This document shows positions 54,326 to 62,656 of a DNA stretch of 64,000 nt, piece by piece (position 1 is the first letter of the stretch; the number at the start of each line of letters is the position of its first letter). Below the pieces are notes generated by a model, which was not told where the DNA came from, made no database searches, and saw nothing but the letters and a program-made list of their open reading frames with translations. The DNA comes from Devosia sp. FKR38 (lineage in GTDB: Bacteria > Pseudomonadota > Alphaproteobacteria > Rhizobiales > Devosiaceae): the NCBI RefSeq assembly GCF_005222805.1, contig NZ_STGC01000002.1:695836-759835 (forward strand), written 5' to 3'. A program made the position numbers and the translations under genes.

Positions 54326-54733
54326 TTACAGCCGGCGCCTGAACCAGATGCGGTCGACGGCCTTGCCGTCCACCCAGCCTTCCAGACGACCGAACTCTGC
54401 ATAGCCCAGGCTTGAATAGAAACCCGGAGCTTGCGTGGTCAACGTGTCTACGCAACCGGTTTTTGCGCCCAGCCGGACAGCTTCAGCTTCGGCAGCGGCA
54501 ACCAAAGCCCTACCAACCCCACGCCCTCTGGCGTGGCCATCAACCCAGATGTTGTTGATGAACAGGACGGCAAACGAGATGGATGCGGTCACGCCGCCGA
54601 TAATTGCGTCGCCTTCACGCTCCACGATTGCAAAATCATGCCTGGCGACCGACGACAGTTCATTTTCTCGCGCGATACCCTGCGAAATCAAAGAAACGAT
54701 ACCGGGCGGCGGTGGCGACGTGACCTCGAGCAT
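54326..54733 (-). CDS. GNAT family N-acetyltransferase
   Basis: A 135-residue GNAT with acetyl-CoA loop HARGRGVGRALV and closing CVDTLTTQAPGFYSSLGY. The D-T-x(3)-QAPxFYxxLGY ending places it in the same subfamily as the GNATs at 16028 and 18098. It has its own upstream region (100 bases to the DUF3422 gene on the same strand) and lies beyond the sdh promoter. Substrate unknown. Confidence 0.85.
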   Translation of the reverse strand: MLEVTSPPPPGIVSLISQGIARENELSSVARHDFAIVEREGDAIIGGVTASISFAVLFINNIWVDGHARGRGVGRALVAAAEAEAVRLGAKTGCVDTLTTQAPGFYSSLGYAEFGRLEGWVDGKAVDRIWFRRRL

Positions 54734-54832
54734 CGGCGTTCTTCTGCATTAGTAAGCTAAGGGGAAGATGGTCGTCATGGTCCGATACTGCCTGCCGATG
54801 ACAGCTCGATGAAGTCGCCTTGCCCCTCCCCC

Positions 54833-56080
54833 TCAATGATCATGCGCTGACCGGATGCGGCGGCTGGTGAGCCAGACGGCGAAGATGACGAAAGGGGCGG
54901 CGATGGAGATGACCAGGGGCTTGTCCCAATGCACGCGCTCGAGCGGCCCGGCCAGGGCATAGGCCAGGATGCCGAGCATATAATAGCTGATGGCAATGGT
55001 GGAGAGACCCTCGACCGTGCGTTGCAGCAGGAACTGGCTGCGCGCCGTCTGGGCGATGCGCTGCAGCACCTGGGCATTCTGATGCTGCATCTGCACGCCG
55101 ATCTGCACATTGAGCACGCCGATGGCGCGTTCGATCTTGGCGGCGACGCTGGCCAGGCGCTTTTCCACCGCCGCACAGGTGGCCAGGCCCGGATCGACGC
55201 GGTTGCCCAGATAATGCCCCAGCGTCGAGCCGCGCGTGGTGGGGGCTTCGCGCAGCCCGCCCAGCCGCACCTTGAGGATGTCGCCATAGGCGCGGCCGGC
55301 GGCAAAGCGATAGTGCAGCCGTTCGGAGAGCTTGCTGGTGCGGATCGAGAGCAATTGCAGCTGTTCGAGCGTCGACTGCGAGGTGTCGGCCTCGGCGCCA
55401 TGGGTCATGCCCTCGACCAGTTCGGACAGCGCCAGTTCCACCTCGCGCAGCTCGGGCGTCGCGGCGCGGGCCAGCGGCAGGCCGAGCAGCGCCATGGTGC
55501 GATAGGTTTCAACTTCCAGGAGGCGCCGCACGATGATCGAGCGCCGCAGCGGCGTCAGGCCGCCGGCGGCGAATTCAAAGCGGGTGAAGCGATCGCCATC
55601 GGGCACGAAATCGGTCGCCACCTCGGCGCGGCCATCTTCGACGCGCGAGAGGCAGAGGCTGGGCAGGCTGAAGCCGGGCAGCAAAGCATCGGGCACGGTC
55701 TCGTCGGCGATCACATCGATGCGCATCGCGCCGATCAGCCGGCCCTCGGCAATGCCCTCGATGCCCAGCGCTTGTGGCGCCTTGACCGGCTCGGCGAGCG
55801 GGCCGCGCCAGGTGACGGTGAGGAACTCGGTGTGGAACTCCCAGGTGATGGCCAGGCCATCGCGGGTAAAGCCATGCTGGCGGGCGTGCGGCGCAGGCGG
55901 TGGCAGGTCAAGGTGATCGCAATGGCGGGCAAACTGGGCAAAGGCCTCCGCCATGGCGCCGGCACGGTCGGGCATGATGATCACCAGGCGCCGCACGCGG
56001 CAGGTCGCTTCGATCAGATCGATGGGGCGGGCATGCACCTCATCCATCAGGGCGCTGCGGTCGGGGTGGTCTGGGATCAT
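54833..56080 (-). CDS. DUF3422 family membrane-anchored protein
   Basis: A 415-residue protein. The N-terminal DEVHARPIDLIEATCRVRRLVI is the DUF3422 hallmark; TWEFHTEFLTVTW follows near residue 80. A helical middle part (LEQLQLLSIRTSKLSERLHYRFAAG) leads to two C-terminal hydrophobic helices (ISYYMLGILAYALAGPLE and LVISIAAPFVIFAVWL), so it is probably anchored at its C-terminus, with the bulk in the cytoplasm. Function unknown. Start at MIPDHPDRSALMDEVH; it is divergent from the NUDIX gene. Confidence 0.9.
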   Translation of the reverse strand: MIPDHPDRSALMDEVHARPIDLIEATCRVRRLVIIMPDRAGAMAEAFAQFARHCDHLDLPPPAPHARQHGFTRDGLAITWEFHTEFLTVTWRGPLAEPVKAPQALGIEGIAEGRLIGAMRIDVIADETVPDALLPGFSLPSLCLSRVEDGRAEVATDFVPDGDRFTRFEFAAGGLTPLRRSIIVRRLLEVETYRTMALLGLPLARAATPELREVELALSELVEGMTHGAEADTSQSTLEQLQLLSIRTSKLSERLHYRFAAGRAYGDILKVRLGGLREAPTTRGSTLGHYLGNRVDPGLATCAAVEKRLASVAAKIERAIGVLNVQIGVQMQHQNAQVLQRIAQTARSQFLLQRTVEGLSTIAISYYMLGILAYALAGPLERVHWDKPLVISIAAPFVIFAVWLTSRRIRSAHDH

Positions 56081-56255
56081 TGGCGTTGCGGGCCGGCGGT
56101 TGGGACGATGTCCACTATGGTCCCCCGCCCCGCCGGGCGACAATGAGACCTTGTGCCGTCGACTTTGGTCGTGTGCGCAGCAGCTACGCTCGCGCCCCTC
56201 TGGCCCAAAGCCCTCACTTGGGTCATATCTCGCGCCGGAAAATTCCGGAGCGCCG

Positions 56256-56849
56256 ATGTCCAAGACCGTCACCATTCATTCCGTCACCAAGCTGAGCCAC
56301 AATTGGGGGCGGTTCGATGACTATCAGGTCAGCCATGGCACGCGCGATGGCGGCCTGCTGACCATTACCCGCGAGATTTATGATCACGGCAGTTCGGCCG
56401 CCGTGCTGCTTTATGCGCCCGAGGCCGGCACGGTGATCCTCACCCGGCAGTTCCGCCTGCCGGCGCATCTGAATGGCGATGAGGCCTGGTTGATTGAGGT
56501 GCCGGCCGGCATGCTCGATGGCGAGGCGCCCGAGGCGGCGGCGCAGCGCGAGGCGCTGGAAGAAACCGGCTATGCGCCGCGTGATCTGATCTTTGTCTGC
56601 AATGCCTATTCGAGCCCCGGCTCGCTCACCGAAAAATGCGCCTGCTTCATCGCGCGCTATACGCAGGGGCAAAAACCCGAGGCCGGCGGCGGGCTGGCGG
56701 CTGAGGGCGAGGATATCGAAGTGCTCGAAATGTCCCTCGAATCCGCCATGGCCATGGTCGGCAGCGGCGAGATCGTCGACGCCAAGACCATTCTTCTTCT
56801 GCAGGCTCTGATGCTGCGCCTGGCAGCCGGACCGCTGTGGGCGTCCTGA
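56256..56849 (+). CDS. NUDIX hydrolase, NudK/ADP-sugar pyrophosphatase-like
   Basis: A 197-residue NUDIX enzyme. Its order GGLLTITREIYDHGSSAAVLLY, TRQFRLPAHLN, LIEVPAGMLDG and REALEETGY fits the GDP-mannose/ADP-ribose pyrophosphatase group (NudK-like). The NUDIX box core REALEETG is intact, but the preceding Glu of Gx5Ex7REUxEExGU is Ala here (GMLDGEA). Metal-binding Glu residues are kept, so activity is likely. GGAG seven bases upstream decides ATG 56256. Confidence 0.9.
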   Translation: MSKTVTIHSVTKLSHNWGRFDDYQVSHGTRDGGLLTITREIYDHGSSAAVLLYAPEAGTVILTRQFRLPAHLNGDEAWLIEVPAGMLDGEAPEAAAQREALEETGYAPRDLIFVCNAYSSPGSLTEKCACFIARYTQGQKPEAGGGLAAEGEDIEVLEMSLESAMAMVGSGEIVDAKTILLLQALMLRLAAGPLWAS

Positions 56850-56876
56850 CGGCTGGCTTAGCCGCAGGCGAAGCCC

Positions 56877-57083
56877 TCAAAAATCAATCAGGCGCTTGTC
56901 CGGGTCATAGGGCTGGTCTGGCGCGATGCGGGTCACGGCCTGGCCGGCCTTCATTTTCTTGGCGTGGCCGTCAAAGGCATAGGTCGGGCTGCCATAGAGC
57001 TGCCAGCCCTCGCTGAGGGCCTTGGTCACCTTGTGGCAGAAGGTGGCGTCGTCCTCGCCGGTCAGGAAGCGGTAGATAAGCAT
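56877..57083 (-). CDS. DUF1737 domain protein
   Basis: A 68-residue protein: MLIYRFLTGEDDATFCHKVT, then KALSEGWQLYGSPTYAFDG is the DUF1737 signature (Y-x-x-x-G ... GWxLxGxP). Function unknown; it is a common small alphaproteobacterial protein. The Met at 57083 fits the family start, while the frame is open to 57176. It is divergent from the carbonic anhydrase gene, with 72 bases between starts. Confidence 0.85.
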   Translation of the reverse strand: MLIYRFLTGEDDATFCHKVTKALSEGWQLYGSPTYAFDGHAKKMKAGQAVTRIAPDQPYDPDKRLIDF

Positions 57084-57155
57084 GCATATCCCCAATGCAG
57101 TGGCGTGCCGAACGCCATATTGATCTTGGTCGATGATACCGCTAATCGATACGAC

Positions 57156-57797
57156 ATGCACAGCTTTCCGGATCATCTGCTAAAGGGTCACGCCAATTTC
57201 ATGGCGGGCCGCTATGTCCGCGAGAAGGACCGCTATCGCGAGCTGGCGGCTTCTGGCCAAAACCCCACCACCATGATCATTGCCTGCTGCGACAGCCGCG
57301 CGGCGCCCGAGATGATCTTTGACTGCGAGCCGGGCGAAGTGTTCGTGCTGCGCAATGTGGCCAATCTGGTGCCGACCTATCAGCCCGATGGCGGCCAGCA
57401 TGGCACCTCGGCCGGCATCGAGTTTGCGGTCAAGGGCCTGGGCATCTCCAATATCGTCATCATGGGCCATGGCCGCTGCGGTGGCATCAAGGCGGCGCTC
57501 AATCCGGCGCCCAGCCCGCTGCACTCTGGCGATTTCATCGGCAAGTGGATGAGCATGCTGGGCGATCTGCCCGATCAGGTCGGCCAGAATGATCTGATGA
57601 CCGCGGCGGAGCGGCAGACGGCGCTGGAGCGCATCTCGATCCGCAATTCGATCCGCAATCTGCGCACCTTCCCCTATGTGGCCGATCTCGAAGCGGCGGG
57701 CAAACTGGCGGTGCATGGCGCCTGGTTTGATATTTCCACCGGCGAGCTCTGGGTGATGGACGGGGAAAGCGGCGACTTCGTTCGCCCCGAAATCTGA
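57156..57797 (+). CDS. Beta-class carbonic anhydrase
   Basis: A 213-residue zinc enzyme hydrating CO2 to bicarbonate. The zinc and catalytic residues are visible: Cys44, Asp46 and Arg48 in IIACCDSRAAPE, His105 and Cys108 in MGHGRCGGIKAAL. RNVANLVP is the conserved tight-turn motif. Start MHSFPDHLLKGHANFM matches the family; the open frame runs 64 codons further upstream across the DUF1737 gene on the other strand. Confidence 0.95.
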   Translation: MHSFPDHLLKGHANFMAGRYVREKDRYRELAASGQNPTTMIIACCDSRAAPEMIFDCEPGEVFVLRNVANLVPTYQPDGGQHGTSAGIEFAVKGLGISNIVIMGHGRCGGIKAALNPAPSPLHSGDFIGKWMSMLGDLPDQVGQNDLMTAAERQTALERISIRNSIRNLRTFPYVADLEAAGKLAVHGAWFDISTGELWVMDGESGDFVRPEI

Positions 57798-58185
57798 CCT
57801 TACCGAGCCGTTAACTTGGTCTCACGCCCGCGTGAAGTGCGGGCGAACCATTCATCGCGTCGCTGTGAAGTAAAGACGATTGTATCGTCTTGCAGTCTAT
57901 TTCGATCATGTCTGCATATCGGGCCGATCGCCGGACAATCCATCCGATAAAATCTTGAATTGCGGTGCGAATAGTCTTTGCGATGGACTGTTGGACAGCG
58001 AAGATCAACGAAATTATGCTGCCCAGAAATGGCCCTATATTTTCCCGGCGCGTGCCGGATTTCGGGCCTGTGTGGACCACATTGCCAAGTCATTGTCTGT
58101 CTCACGGGCTGCAGGAGATCAGCCCGTCGGGGATCGGCTAACCGGTCACCGCATTCATCTCCCACATTATTGGAGCTAAACTCCC
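57798..58185. other. Intergenic region before the first EF-hand gene
   Basis: 388 bases without a convincing gene, noticeably AT-richer than the surroundings. It holds a GCCCGC-GTGAAGT-GCGGGC stem at 57826-57844 (possible end of the carbonic-anhydrase transcript), a perfect AAGACGAT-TGT-ATCGTCTT inverted repeat at 57873-57891, and an A/T-rich middle segment. The promoter of the EF-hand gene must lie here; I could not fix its hexamers. Confidence 0.45.
57873..57891. promoter_or_regulatory. AAGACGAT-TGT-ATCGTCTT inverted repeat
   Basis: A perfect 8+8 inverted repeat with a three-base spacer, about 295 bases upstream of the EF-hand gene and 76 bases after the carbonic anhydrase stop. The short spacer suits an operator better than an RNA hairpin. 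No matching regulator is known to me. Confidence 0.4.
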
Positions 58186-58473
58186 ATGAATAAGATCGTT
58201 CTCTCCACTCTGCTCGTCCTCGGCATGACCGGTGCTGCCTTCGCTCAGGCCACCACCACCACCACCACGGAAGCCCCCCCGATGGCTCCCGAGTTCGCAA
58301 CGGTTGATGCCGATGCGAGCGGCGGCGTTACCCTGGAAGAGGCACAGGTTGCCTGGCCCGATCTGACCGCCGAGGCTTTTGCTGCTGCCGATACCGACGC
58401 CAATGGCGAACTGTCGGCCGAAGAATATGGCCTGCTGGCTTCCGGCGCCAACACGCCGGCCACCGCCAACTAA
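58186..58473 (+). CDS. Secreted EF-hand protein 1
   Basis: A 95-residue protein. Signal peptide MNKIVLSTLLVLGMTGAAFA is followed by a Thr-rich linker (seven Thr near residues 22-29) and two EF-hand loops: DADASGGVTLEE and DTDANGELSAEE, both with D-x-D-x-S/N-G and a closing Glu, so two calcium sites are likely. The tail is ASGANTPATAN. GGAG lies before the ATG. It is a paralog of the gene at 58962. A periplasmic calcium buffer or sensor is plausible; the function is unknown. Confidence 0.88.
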   Translation: MNKIVLSTLLVLGMTGAAFAQATTTTTTEAPPMAPEFATVDADASGGVTLEEAQVAWPDLTAEAFAAADTDANGELSAEEYGLLASGANTPATAN

Positions 58474-58507
58474 GACGGTACGCCCACCCGCCCCGTGGGC
58501 ATGCCGT

Positions 58508-58539
58508 GCCACCCCAGGTTCGCCTGGGGTGGCTTTTTT
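58508..58539 (+). terminator. Intrinsic terminator of EF-hand gene 1
   Basis: GCCACCCCAGG-TTCG-CCTGGGGTGGC is a perfect 11-bp stem with a UUCG tetraloop, followed by six T. It starts 34 bases after the stop codon and is a textbook rho-independent terminator. Confidence 0.95.
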
Positions 58540-58961
58540 GTGCACACCGGCCTGACCAGGACTTTTCGTGCCTGGTGTGCAATGGCGGTTTGCGCGGACA
58601 AGTCTAGCGGCCCAAGCGTTCAGTAGTGCCGATCACGGGTCCGATCGCGTCTGCATGTTGCTGTCCGTACGGCCTCAACATCGCGCCGCTTCACTTCCAC
58701 GTGAGCGATTTTGACGCGGTTAAATCTCTACCTGATGACTATGGATTCAGTGCCGGGCGGGGCGAAGACTGCGGCAGGCGTCACATAGTCAAATCTCTAC
58801 TAACGCCTTGATTTTGCCTAACATTTTCCGCGAGATTGCTCCAATTCCGGCCTTGTCCAGACACAGTGTAACGACTATGTGACAGCGCGCCCCGCCGGAG
58901 AGCGGTGCGTCGGTTCCGGAAACGGAAACCGCCTAAACCTCCCCAACTTGAGTTGAATACC
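58540..58961. other. Intergenic region between the two EF-hand genes
   Basis: 422 bases without a credible gene after the first terminator. GTCACATAGTC at 58780-58790 and GACTATGTGAC at 58873-58883 are perfect 11-base inverted copies 82 bases apart, and AAATCTCTAC recurs directly at 58722 and 58791. GACTATG also occurs as part of 58738-58744. The stretch is AT-richer than average and should contain the promoter of the second EF-hand gene, so these repeats are candidate regulatory sites with looping potential. Confidence 0.6.
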
Positions 58962-59216
58962 ATGAACAAGATCATTCTCGCCGCCGTTGCTACCCTGGCT
59001 CTCTCGGGCGCTGCCTTCGCAGAGACCGCAGCTGTTGCTGCTCCCGAATTCGCAACGGTCGACACCGATGCAAACGGCACCGTGTCGCTGGTCGAAGCCC
59101 AGGTTGCCTACCCGGCCCTGACCGCCGAGGAATTCGCCAAGGTTGACGCCGATGCCAATGGCGAACTGACCGCTGAAGAATTCGCTGCTCTGGTTGCTGC
59201 TGAAGCCGCCAAGTAA
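58962..59216 (+). CDS. Secreted EF-hand protein 2
   Basis: An 84-residue protein with signal peptide MNKIILAAVATLALSGAAFA and two EF-hand loops DTDANGTVSLVE and DADANGELTAEE, spaced as in its paralog. The shared APEFATVD and AEEF/EEYxxL segments make the duplication plain, but it lacks the Thr-rich linker. The first loop ends in Glu and both loops look calcium-competent. Start MNKIIL is fixed by the signal peptide; the ribosome site (TTGAG) is weak. Confidence 0.88.
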   Translation: MNKIILAAVATLALSGAAFAETAAVAAPEFATVDTDANGTVSLVEAQVAYPALTAEEFAKVDADANGELTAEEFAALVAAEAAK

Positions 59217-59248
59217 GTCATTCGCTCGCATCTGCGGGCGCCTGATGA

Positions 59249-59278
59249 CCACCCCTGCTCGCGCAGGGGTGGTTTTTT
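59249..59278 (+). terminator. Intrinsic terminator of EF-hand gene 2
   Basis: CCACCCCTGC-TCGC-GCAGGGGTGG, a perfect 10-bp stem, is followed by six T and starts 32 bases after the stop. The CCACCCC/GGGGTGG part is shared with the first gene's terminator, so the terminator seems to have been duplicated with the gene. Confidence 0.94.
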
Positions 59279-59296
59279 CTTGCCCTGAGATCGGGA

Positions 59297-60166
59297 CTAG
59301 ACGCTCGGGCGCGGGCGGCTGCGCAGCAGGGTCACCACCAGGCCCGCAATCACCAGCAGGGCGCCGGCGATCTCGATGGGGGTGATGGTCTCCCCCAGCA
59401 CCAGATAGCCCGAGGCAATGCCGGTGATCGGCACCAGGAGCGTAAATGGTGCCACCACTGAAGCGGGGTGCCGCGCCATCAGCCAGCTCCAGATCGCCAT
59501 GCCCAACAATGTCGCCGGATAGGCGAGAAAGGCAATCAGGCCCGCATCGGCCCAGCTAAAGCCGGCGAGCGCGCTCATCACCGCCGTCGGGCCCTCGACC
59601 AGCAGCGACAGCGCCAGCAGCGGCAGCGGCACGACCAGCGCGCCCCAGACGGTGAGCGAGACGGGATCGACGCGGCCGGCCTTTTTGATCAGCACATTGG
59701 CGAGGCCCCAGCTCAGCGCCGCCATCAAATTCATGCCCAGCGGCAGCAGCGCGGCATCGCCCAGCCGCTCGCTGGCAATCACGGCGATGCCGGCAAAGGC
59801 GATGGCCGCGCCCAGGATCTGGGTGGGGCGCGGGCGTTCGCCCAGCAGCACAAAGGCCAGCGCCATGGTGAAAAAGGCCTGGGTCTGCAGCGTGAGGGAG
59901 CTCAGGCCCGCCGACATGCCCCAGGCCATGGAGAGGTTCAAAAAGCCATAGAGCCCGACGCCAAAGGCAAAGCCATAGGCGATGACCAGCGTCCAGGGCA
60001 CGCGCGGCGGCTTGATGAAGAACACCAGCGGCACCGCGGCAAACAGAAAGCGCAGCGACGCCGCCAGCAGCGGCGGCAAAGCGGCGACGCTGAGCTTGAT
60101 GACGACGAAGTTGAAGCCCCAGATGGCCACAACCAGGAGCGCCATGCCGATATGGGCGATGGGCAT
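59297..60166 (-). CDS. EamA/DMT family transporter (second of tandem pair)
   Basis: A 289-residue ten-helix drug/metabolite transporter with two EamA repeats: MALLVVAIWGFNFVVIKLSV at the start, FALGVGLYGFLNLSMAWGM-like mid helix, LLGERPRPTQILGAAIAFAGI, and the second repeat with VVAPFTLLVPITGIASGYLVLGE. Exports metabolites or amino acids; cargo unknown. Its ATG overlaps the stop of the preceding paralog by one base, so the two form a coupled pair and may work as a heterodimer (inference). Confidence 0.9.
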   Translation of the reverse strand: MPIAHIGMALLVVAIWGFNFVVIKLSVAALPPLLAASLRFLFAAVPLVFFIKPPRVPWTLVIAYGFAFGVGLYGFLNLSMAWGMSAGLSSLTLQTQAFFTMALAFVLLGERPRPTQILGAAIAFAGIAVIASERLGDAALLPLGMNLMAALSWGLANVLIKKAGRVDPVSLTVWGALVVPLPLLALSLLVEGPTAVMSALAGFSWADAGLIAFLAYPATLLGMAIWSWLMARHPASVVAPFTLLVPITGIASGYLVLGETITPIEIAGALLVIAGLVVTLLRSRPRPSV

Positions 60167-61041
60167 CAGGCCACCCGCCGCCGGGCGACAAAGCCCGGCC
60201 CGAACACATTGACGATCAGCCCGGCAAAGATCAGCAGGCTGCCAATGACCTCGAGCATGGTCATCTGTTCGCCCAGCAGCACGAAGGCGGCGGCAAAGCC
60301 CACCACCGGCACCAAGAGCGTGAAGGGCGCGACCAGGCTCGCCGGATAGCGCCCGAGCAGCTCGGCCCAAAGGCCATAGCCGACCAAGGTCGAGCCATAG
60401 GCGATAAAGGCAATCGAAAACAGCGCCTGCGGGCTGATGAACGGCAGGGCCAGCAGCGGGCCGGGGCCCTCGAGAATCAGCGACAGCGCCAGCATGGGCA
60501 GCGGCGGCACTAGGCTCGACCACACCACAAAGGCAAACATGTCCACCTGGCCGGCCCGCTTGGTGATGATGTTGGAGCTGGCCCAGAAGAAGGCCGCCAG
60601 CAGCGTCATCAGCAGCGGCAGCAACACGGCGCCGCCCAGATGTTCAGCGCCGATGGTCAACAGGCCAAACAGCGCAATGGCTGCGCCCACCAGGCGCAGC
60701 GGCGTCGGCCGCTCGCCGAGAAACACCATGGCGAGGCCCAGGGTGAAGAACACCTGCATCTGCATGACCAGGCTCGCCAGCCCCGCCGGCATGCCCAGGC
60801 CAATGGCCGAGAACAGGAAGCTGAACTGCAGCACGCCCACGGTCAGGCCATAGGCGATCAAAATCGGCCAGCCCACCGCCGGGCGCCGCACGAAGAAAAT
60901 GGCCGGCAGGGCGCAGCCGAGATAGCGCAGCCCGGTCATCAGAAAGGGGGAGACCTCGTCGACGCCCCATTTGATGGCGACGAAATTGAGCCCCCAGATG
61001 ACGACGACGCCAAGGGCCAGGGCTATGTCACGCGGAGACAT
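60166..61041 (-). CDS. EamA/DMT family transporter (first of tandem pair)
   Basis: A 291-residue ten-helix transporter homologous to its neighbour along the full length: IALALGVVVIWGLNFVAIKWGV, LAMVFLGERPTPLRLVGAAIAL, and APFTLLVPVVGFAAAFVLLGE line up with it. MSPRDI is the start. The pair resembles the YdcZ/RhaT-like or RarD-related EamA duplicates often found side by side in Hyphomicrobiales. It follows the GNAT gene by 54 bases on the same strand. Confidence 0.9.
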   Translation of the reverse strand: MSPRDIALALGVVVIWGLNFVAIKWGVDEVSPFLMTGLRYLGCALPAIFFVRRPAVGWPILIAYGLTVGVLQFSFLFSAIGLGMPAGLASLVMQMQVFFTLGLAMVFLGERPTPLRLVGAAIALFGLLTIGAEHLGGAVLLPLLMTLLAAFFWASSNIITKRAGQVDMFAFVVWSSLVPPLPMLALSLILEGPGPLLALPFISPQALFSIAFIAYGSTLVGYGLWAELLGRYPASLVAPFTLLVPVVGFAAAFVLLGEQMTMLEVIGSLLIFAGLIVNVFGPGFVARRRVA

Positions 61042-61095
61042 GGTGCGCTTTCAGCTCAGAGGGGCGGCCGGGCGCCGCAAGGAGCCTTGGCTTAG

Positions 61096-61539
61096 TCAAT
61101 CCGGGCGCGTCCAGCCATAGAGAATATCGGGCAGCTGCTCTTCATTGTCGCCATCGCTGCGCCCGCGCTCGACAAAGCCCTGGGCGCGATAAAAGGCCTG
61201 GGCCGGCAGGTTCTGGGCAAAGCACCAGAGCTGCAGGCTGCCCTGGGCCGCCTTGGCGCGGTCGAGCAGAGCCTTGCCAATGCCGCGTCCGCGCCAGTCG
61301 GGGTCGAGATAAAGCTGTTCGATCCAACCGGGGGTCGTGGCCACAAAGCCGACCAGACCCTGCGGCGCCAGCGCCAAGGTCAGCGCATCGTTTGGGAGAT
61401 AGCGGGCAAAAAAGGCCAGGTCCTCGTCCCTGCTGTGCAGCACGGGCACAAAGGGCAGCGCGATGGCGCGGCTGCGGGCGAACAGATCAACGACCAAAGC
61501 CAGGTCAGCGGCGCGGCCAGGGCGATAGACAAGGTCCAT
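61096..61539 (-). CDS. GNAT family N-acetyltransferase
   Basis: A 147-residue GNAT: YRPGRAADLALVVDLFARSR, then GWIEQLYLDPDWRGRGIGKALL with the acetyl-CoA loop WRGRGIGKAL, and LWCFAQNLPAQAFYRAQGFVERGRSDG at the end. It belongs to a different subfamily from the other small GNATs in the window. Substrate unknown. It is upstream of the EamA pair and downstream of asd, all on the minus strand. Confidence 0.88.
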   Translation of the reverse strand: MDLVYRPGRAADLALVVDLFARSRAIALPFVPVLHSRDEDLAFFARYLPNDALTLALAPQGLVGFVATTPGWIEQLYLDPDWRGRGIGKALLDRAKAAQGSLQLWCFAQNLPAQAFYRAQGFVERGRSDGDNEEQLPDILYGWTRPD

Positions 61540-61572
61540 TCTGCGCTCCCGCTTGGCTTAGGCCCGCGCGGA

Positions 61573-61604
61573 CGGGCACCGCAGCCGTGAGGCTGCGGTG
61601 CCCG
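61573..61604 (-). terminator. Perfect 14-bp hairpin behind asd
   Basis: CGGGCACCGCAGCC and GGCTGCGGTGCCCG pair perfectly around GTGA, eight bases past the asd stop. The stem is very stable, but no T-run follows on the minus strand, so it may need Rho or act as a 3' end stabiliser. Confidence 0.65.
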
Positions 61605-61612
61605 TGGTCAGG

Positions 61613-62656
61613 TCAGGCCGCGTTGCGGGGCTTGAGGCCATGTTCGATCAGCGTTTCCGCGATCTGGATGGTGTTGAGCGCCGCGCCCTTGCGCAGATTG
61701 TCCGAGACGACCCAGATGTTGAGGCCGTTTTCGATGGTGGCGTCTTCGCGGATGCGGCTGACGAAGGTGTCATATTCACCCACGCATTCCACCGGGGTGG
61801 CGTAGCCGCCGGGCTCGCGCTTGTCGATCACCGACACGCCCGGCGCCTCGCGCAGCACATCGCGGGCCTCGTCGGCCGAGATGGGGTTGGCAAATTCGAT
61901 ATTGACCGCTTCCGAATGCCCCACGAACACCGGCACGCGCACGGCGGTGCAGGTCACCTTGATCTTGGGATCGAGGATCTTCTTGGTCTCGGCCATCACC
62001 TTCCACTCTTCCTTGGTGGAACCGTCTTCCATGAAGACGTCGATGTGCGGGATGACGTTGAAGGCGATCTGCTTGGGGAACTTGGTGCCATTGCCCGGGC
62101 TGTCGTTGACGAAAATGCCCTTGGTCTGGTTCCACAGCTCGTCGACGCCTTCCTTGCCGGCGCCGGAGACGGACTGATAGGTCGAGACGACCACGCGGGT
62201 GATCTTGGCAAAGTCATGCAGCGGCTTGAGCGCCACCACCAGCTGGGCGGTCGAGCAATTGGGGTTGGCAATGATGTTCAGGCGCGTCGGATTGGCCAGC
62301 CAGGCCTTGAGCACGTCGCCATTCACCTCCGGCACCACCAGCGGCACGTTGGAATCATAGCGCCAGAAGCTCGAATTATCGATCACGATGCAGCCGGAGG
62401 CGGCAATGCGCGGCCCCCAGTCCTTGGAAATGGTCGAGCCGGCCGACATGATGGCAAAGTCGACGCCCTTGAAGTCAAAATCGTCAAGGTTCTTGGCCTT
62501 GAGGATCTTGTCGCCATAGGAGATTTCGCGGCCAATCGAGCGCGAGGAGGCCAGCGCCACCACCTCGTCGGCCGGGAACTTGCGTTCAGCCAGGATGTTG
62601 AGAACTTCACGGCCCACATTGCCTGTGGCACCGACGACGGCGACGCGATAACCCAT
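61613..62656 (-). CDS. asd: Aspartate-semialdehyde dehydrogenase
   Basis: A 347-residue enzyme reducing aspartyl phosphate to aspartate semialdehyde, the branch point to lysine/DAP, threonine and methionine. VAVVGATGNVGREVLNIL, SAGSTISKDW, IIANPNCSTAQLV with the catalytic Cys, the GKEGVDELWNQ segment and the substrate-binding VPVFVGHSEAVNIEF are intact. Start MGYRVAVVGATG has GGAG ten bases upstream. It is preceded by a Thr-rich leader ORF and hairpins suggesting attenuation; dapF for the lysine branch is in the same window. Confidence 0.97.
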   Translation of the reverse strand: MGYRVAVVGATGNVGREVLNILAERKFPADEVVALASSRSIGREISYGDKILKAKNLDDFDFKGVDFAIMSAGSTISKDWGPRIAASGCIVIDNSSFWRYDSNVPLVVPEVNGDVLKAWLANPTRLNIIANPNCSTAQLVVALKPLHDFAKITRVVVSTYQSVSGAGKEGVDELWNQTKGIFVNDSPGNGTKFPKQIAFNVIPHIDVFMEDGSTKEEWKVMAETKKILDPKIKVTCTAVRVPVFVGHSEAVNIEFANPISADEARDVLREAPGVSVIDKREPGGYATPVECVGEYDTFVSRIREDATIENGLNIWVVSDNLRKGAALNTIQIAETLIEHGLKPRNAA

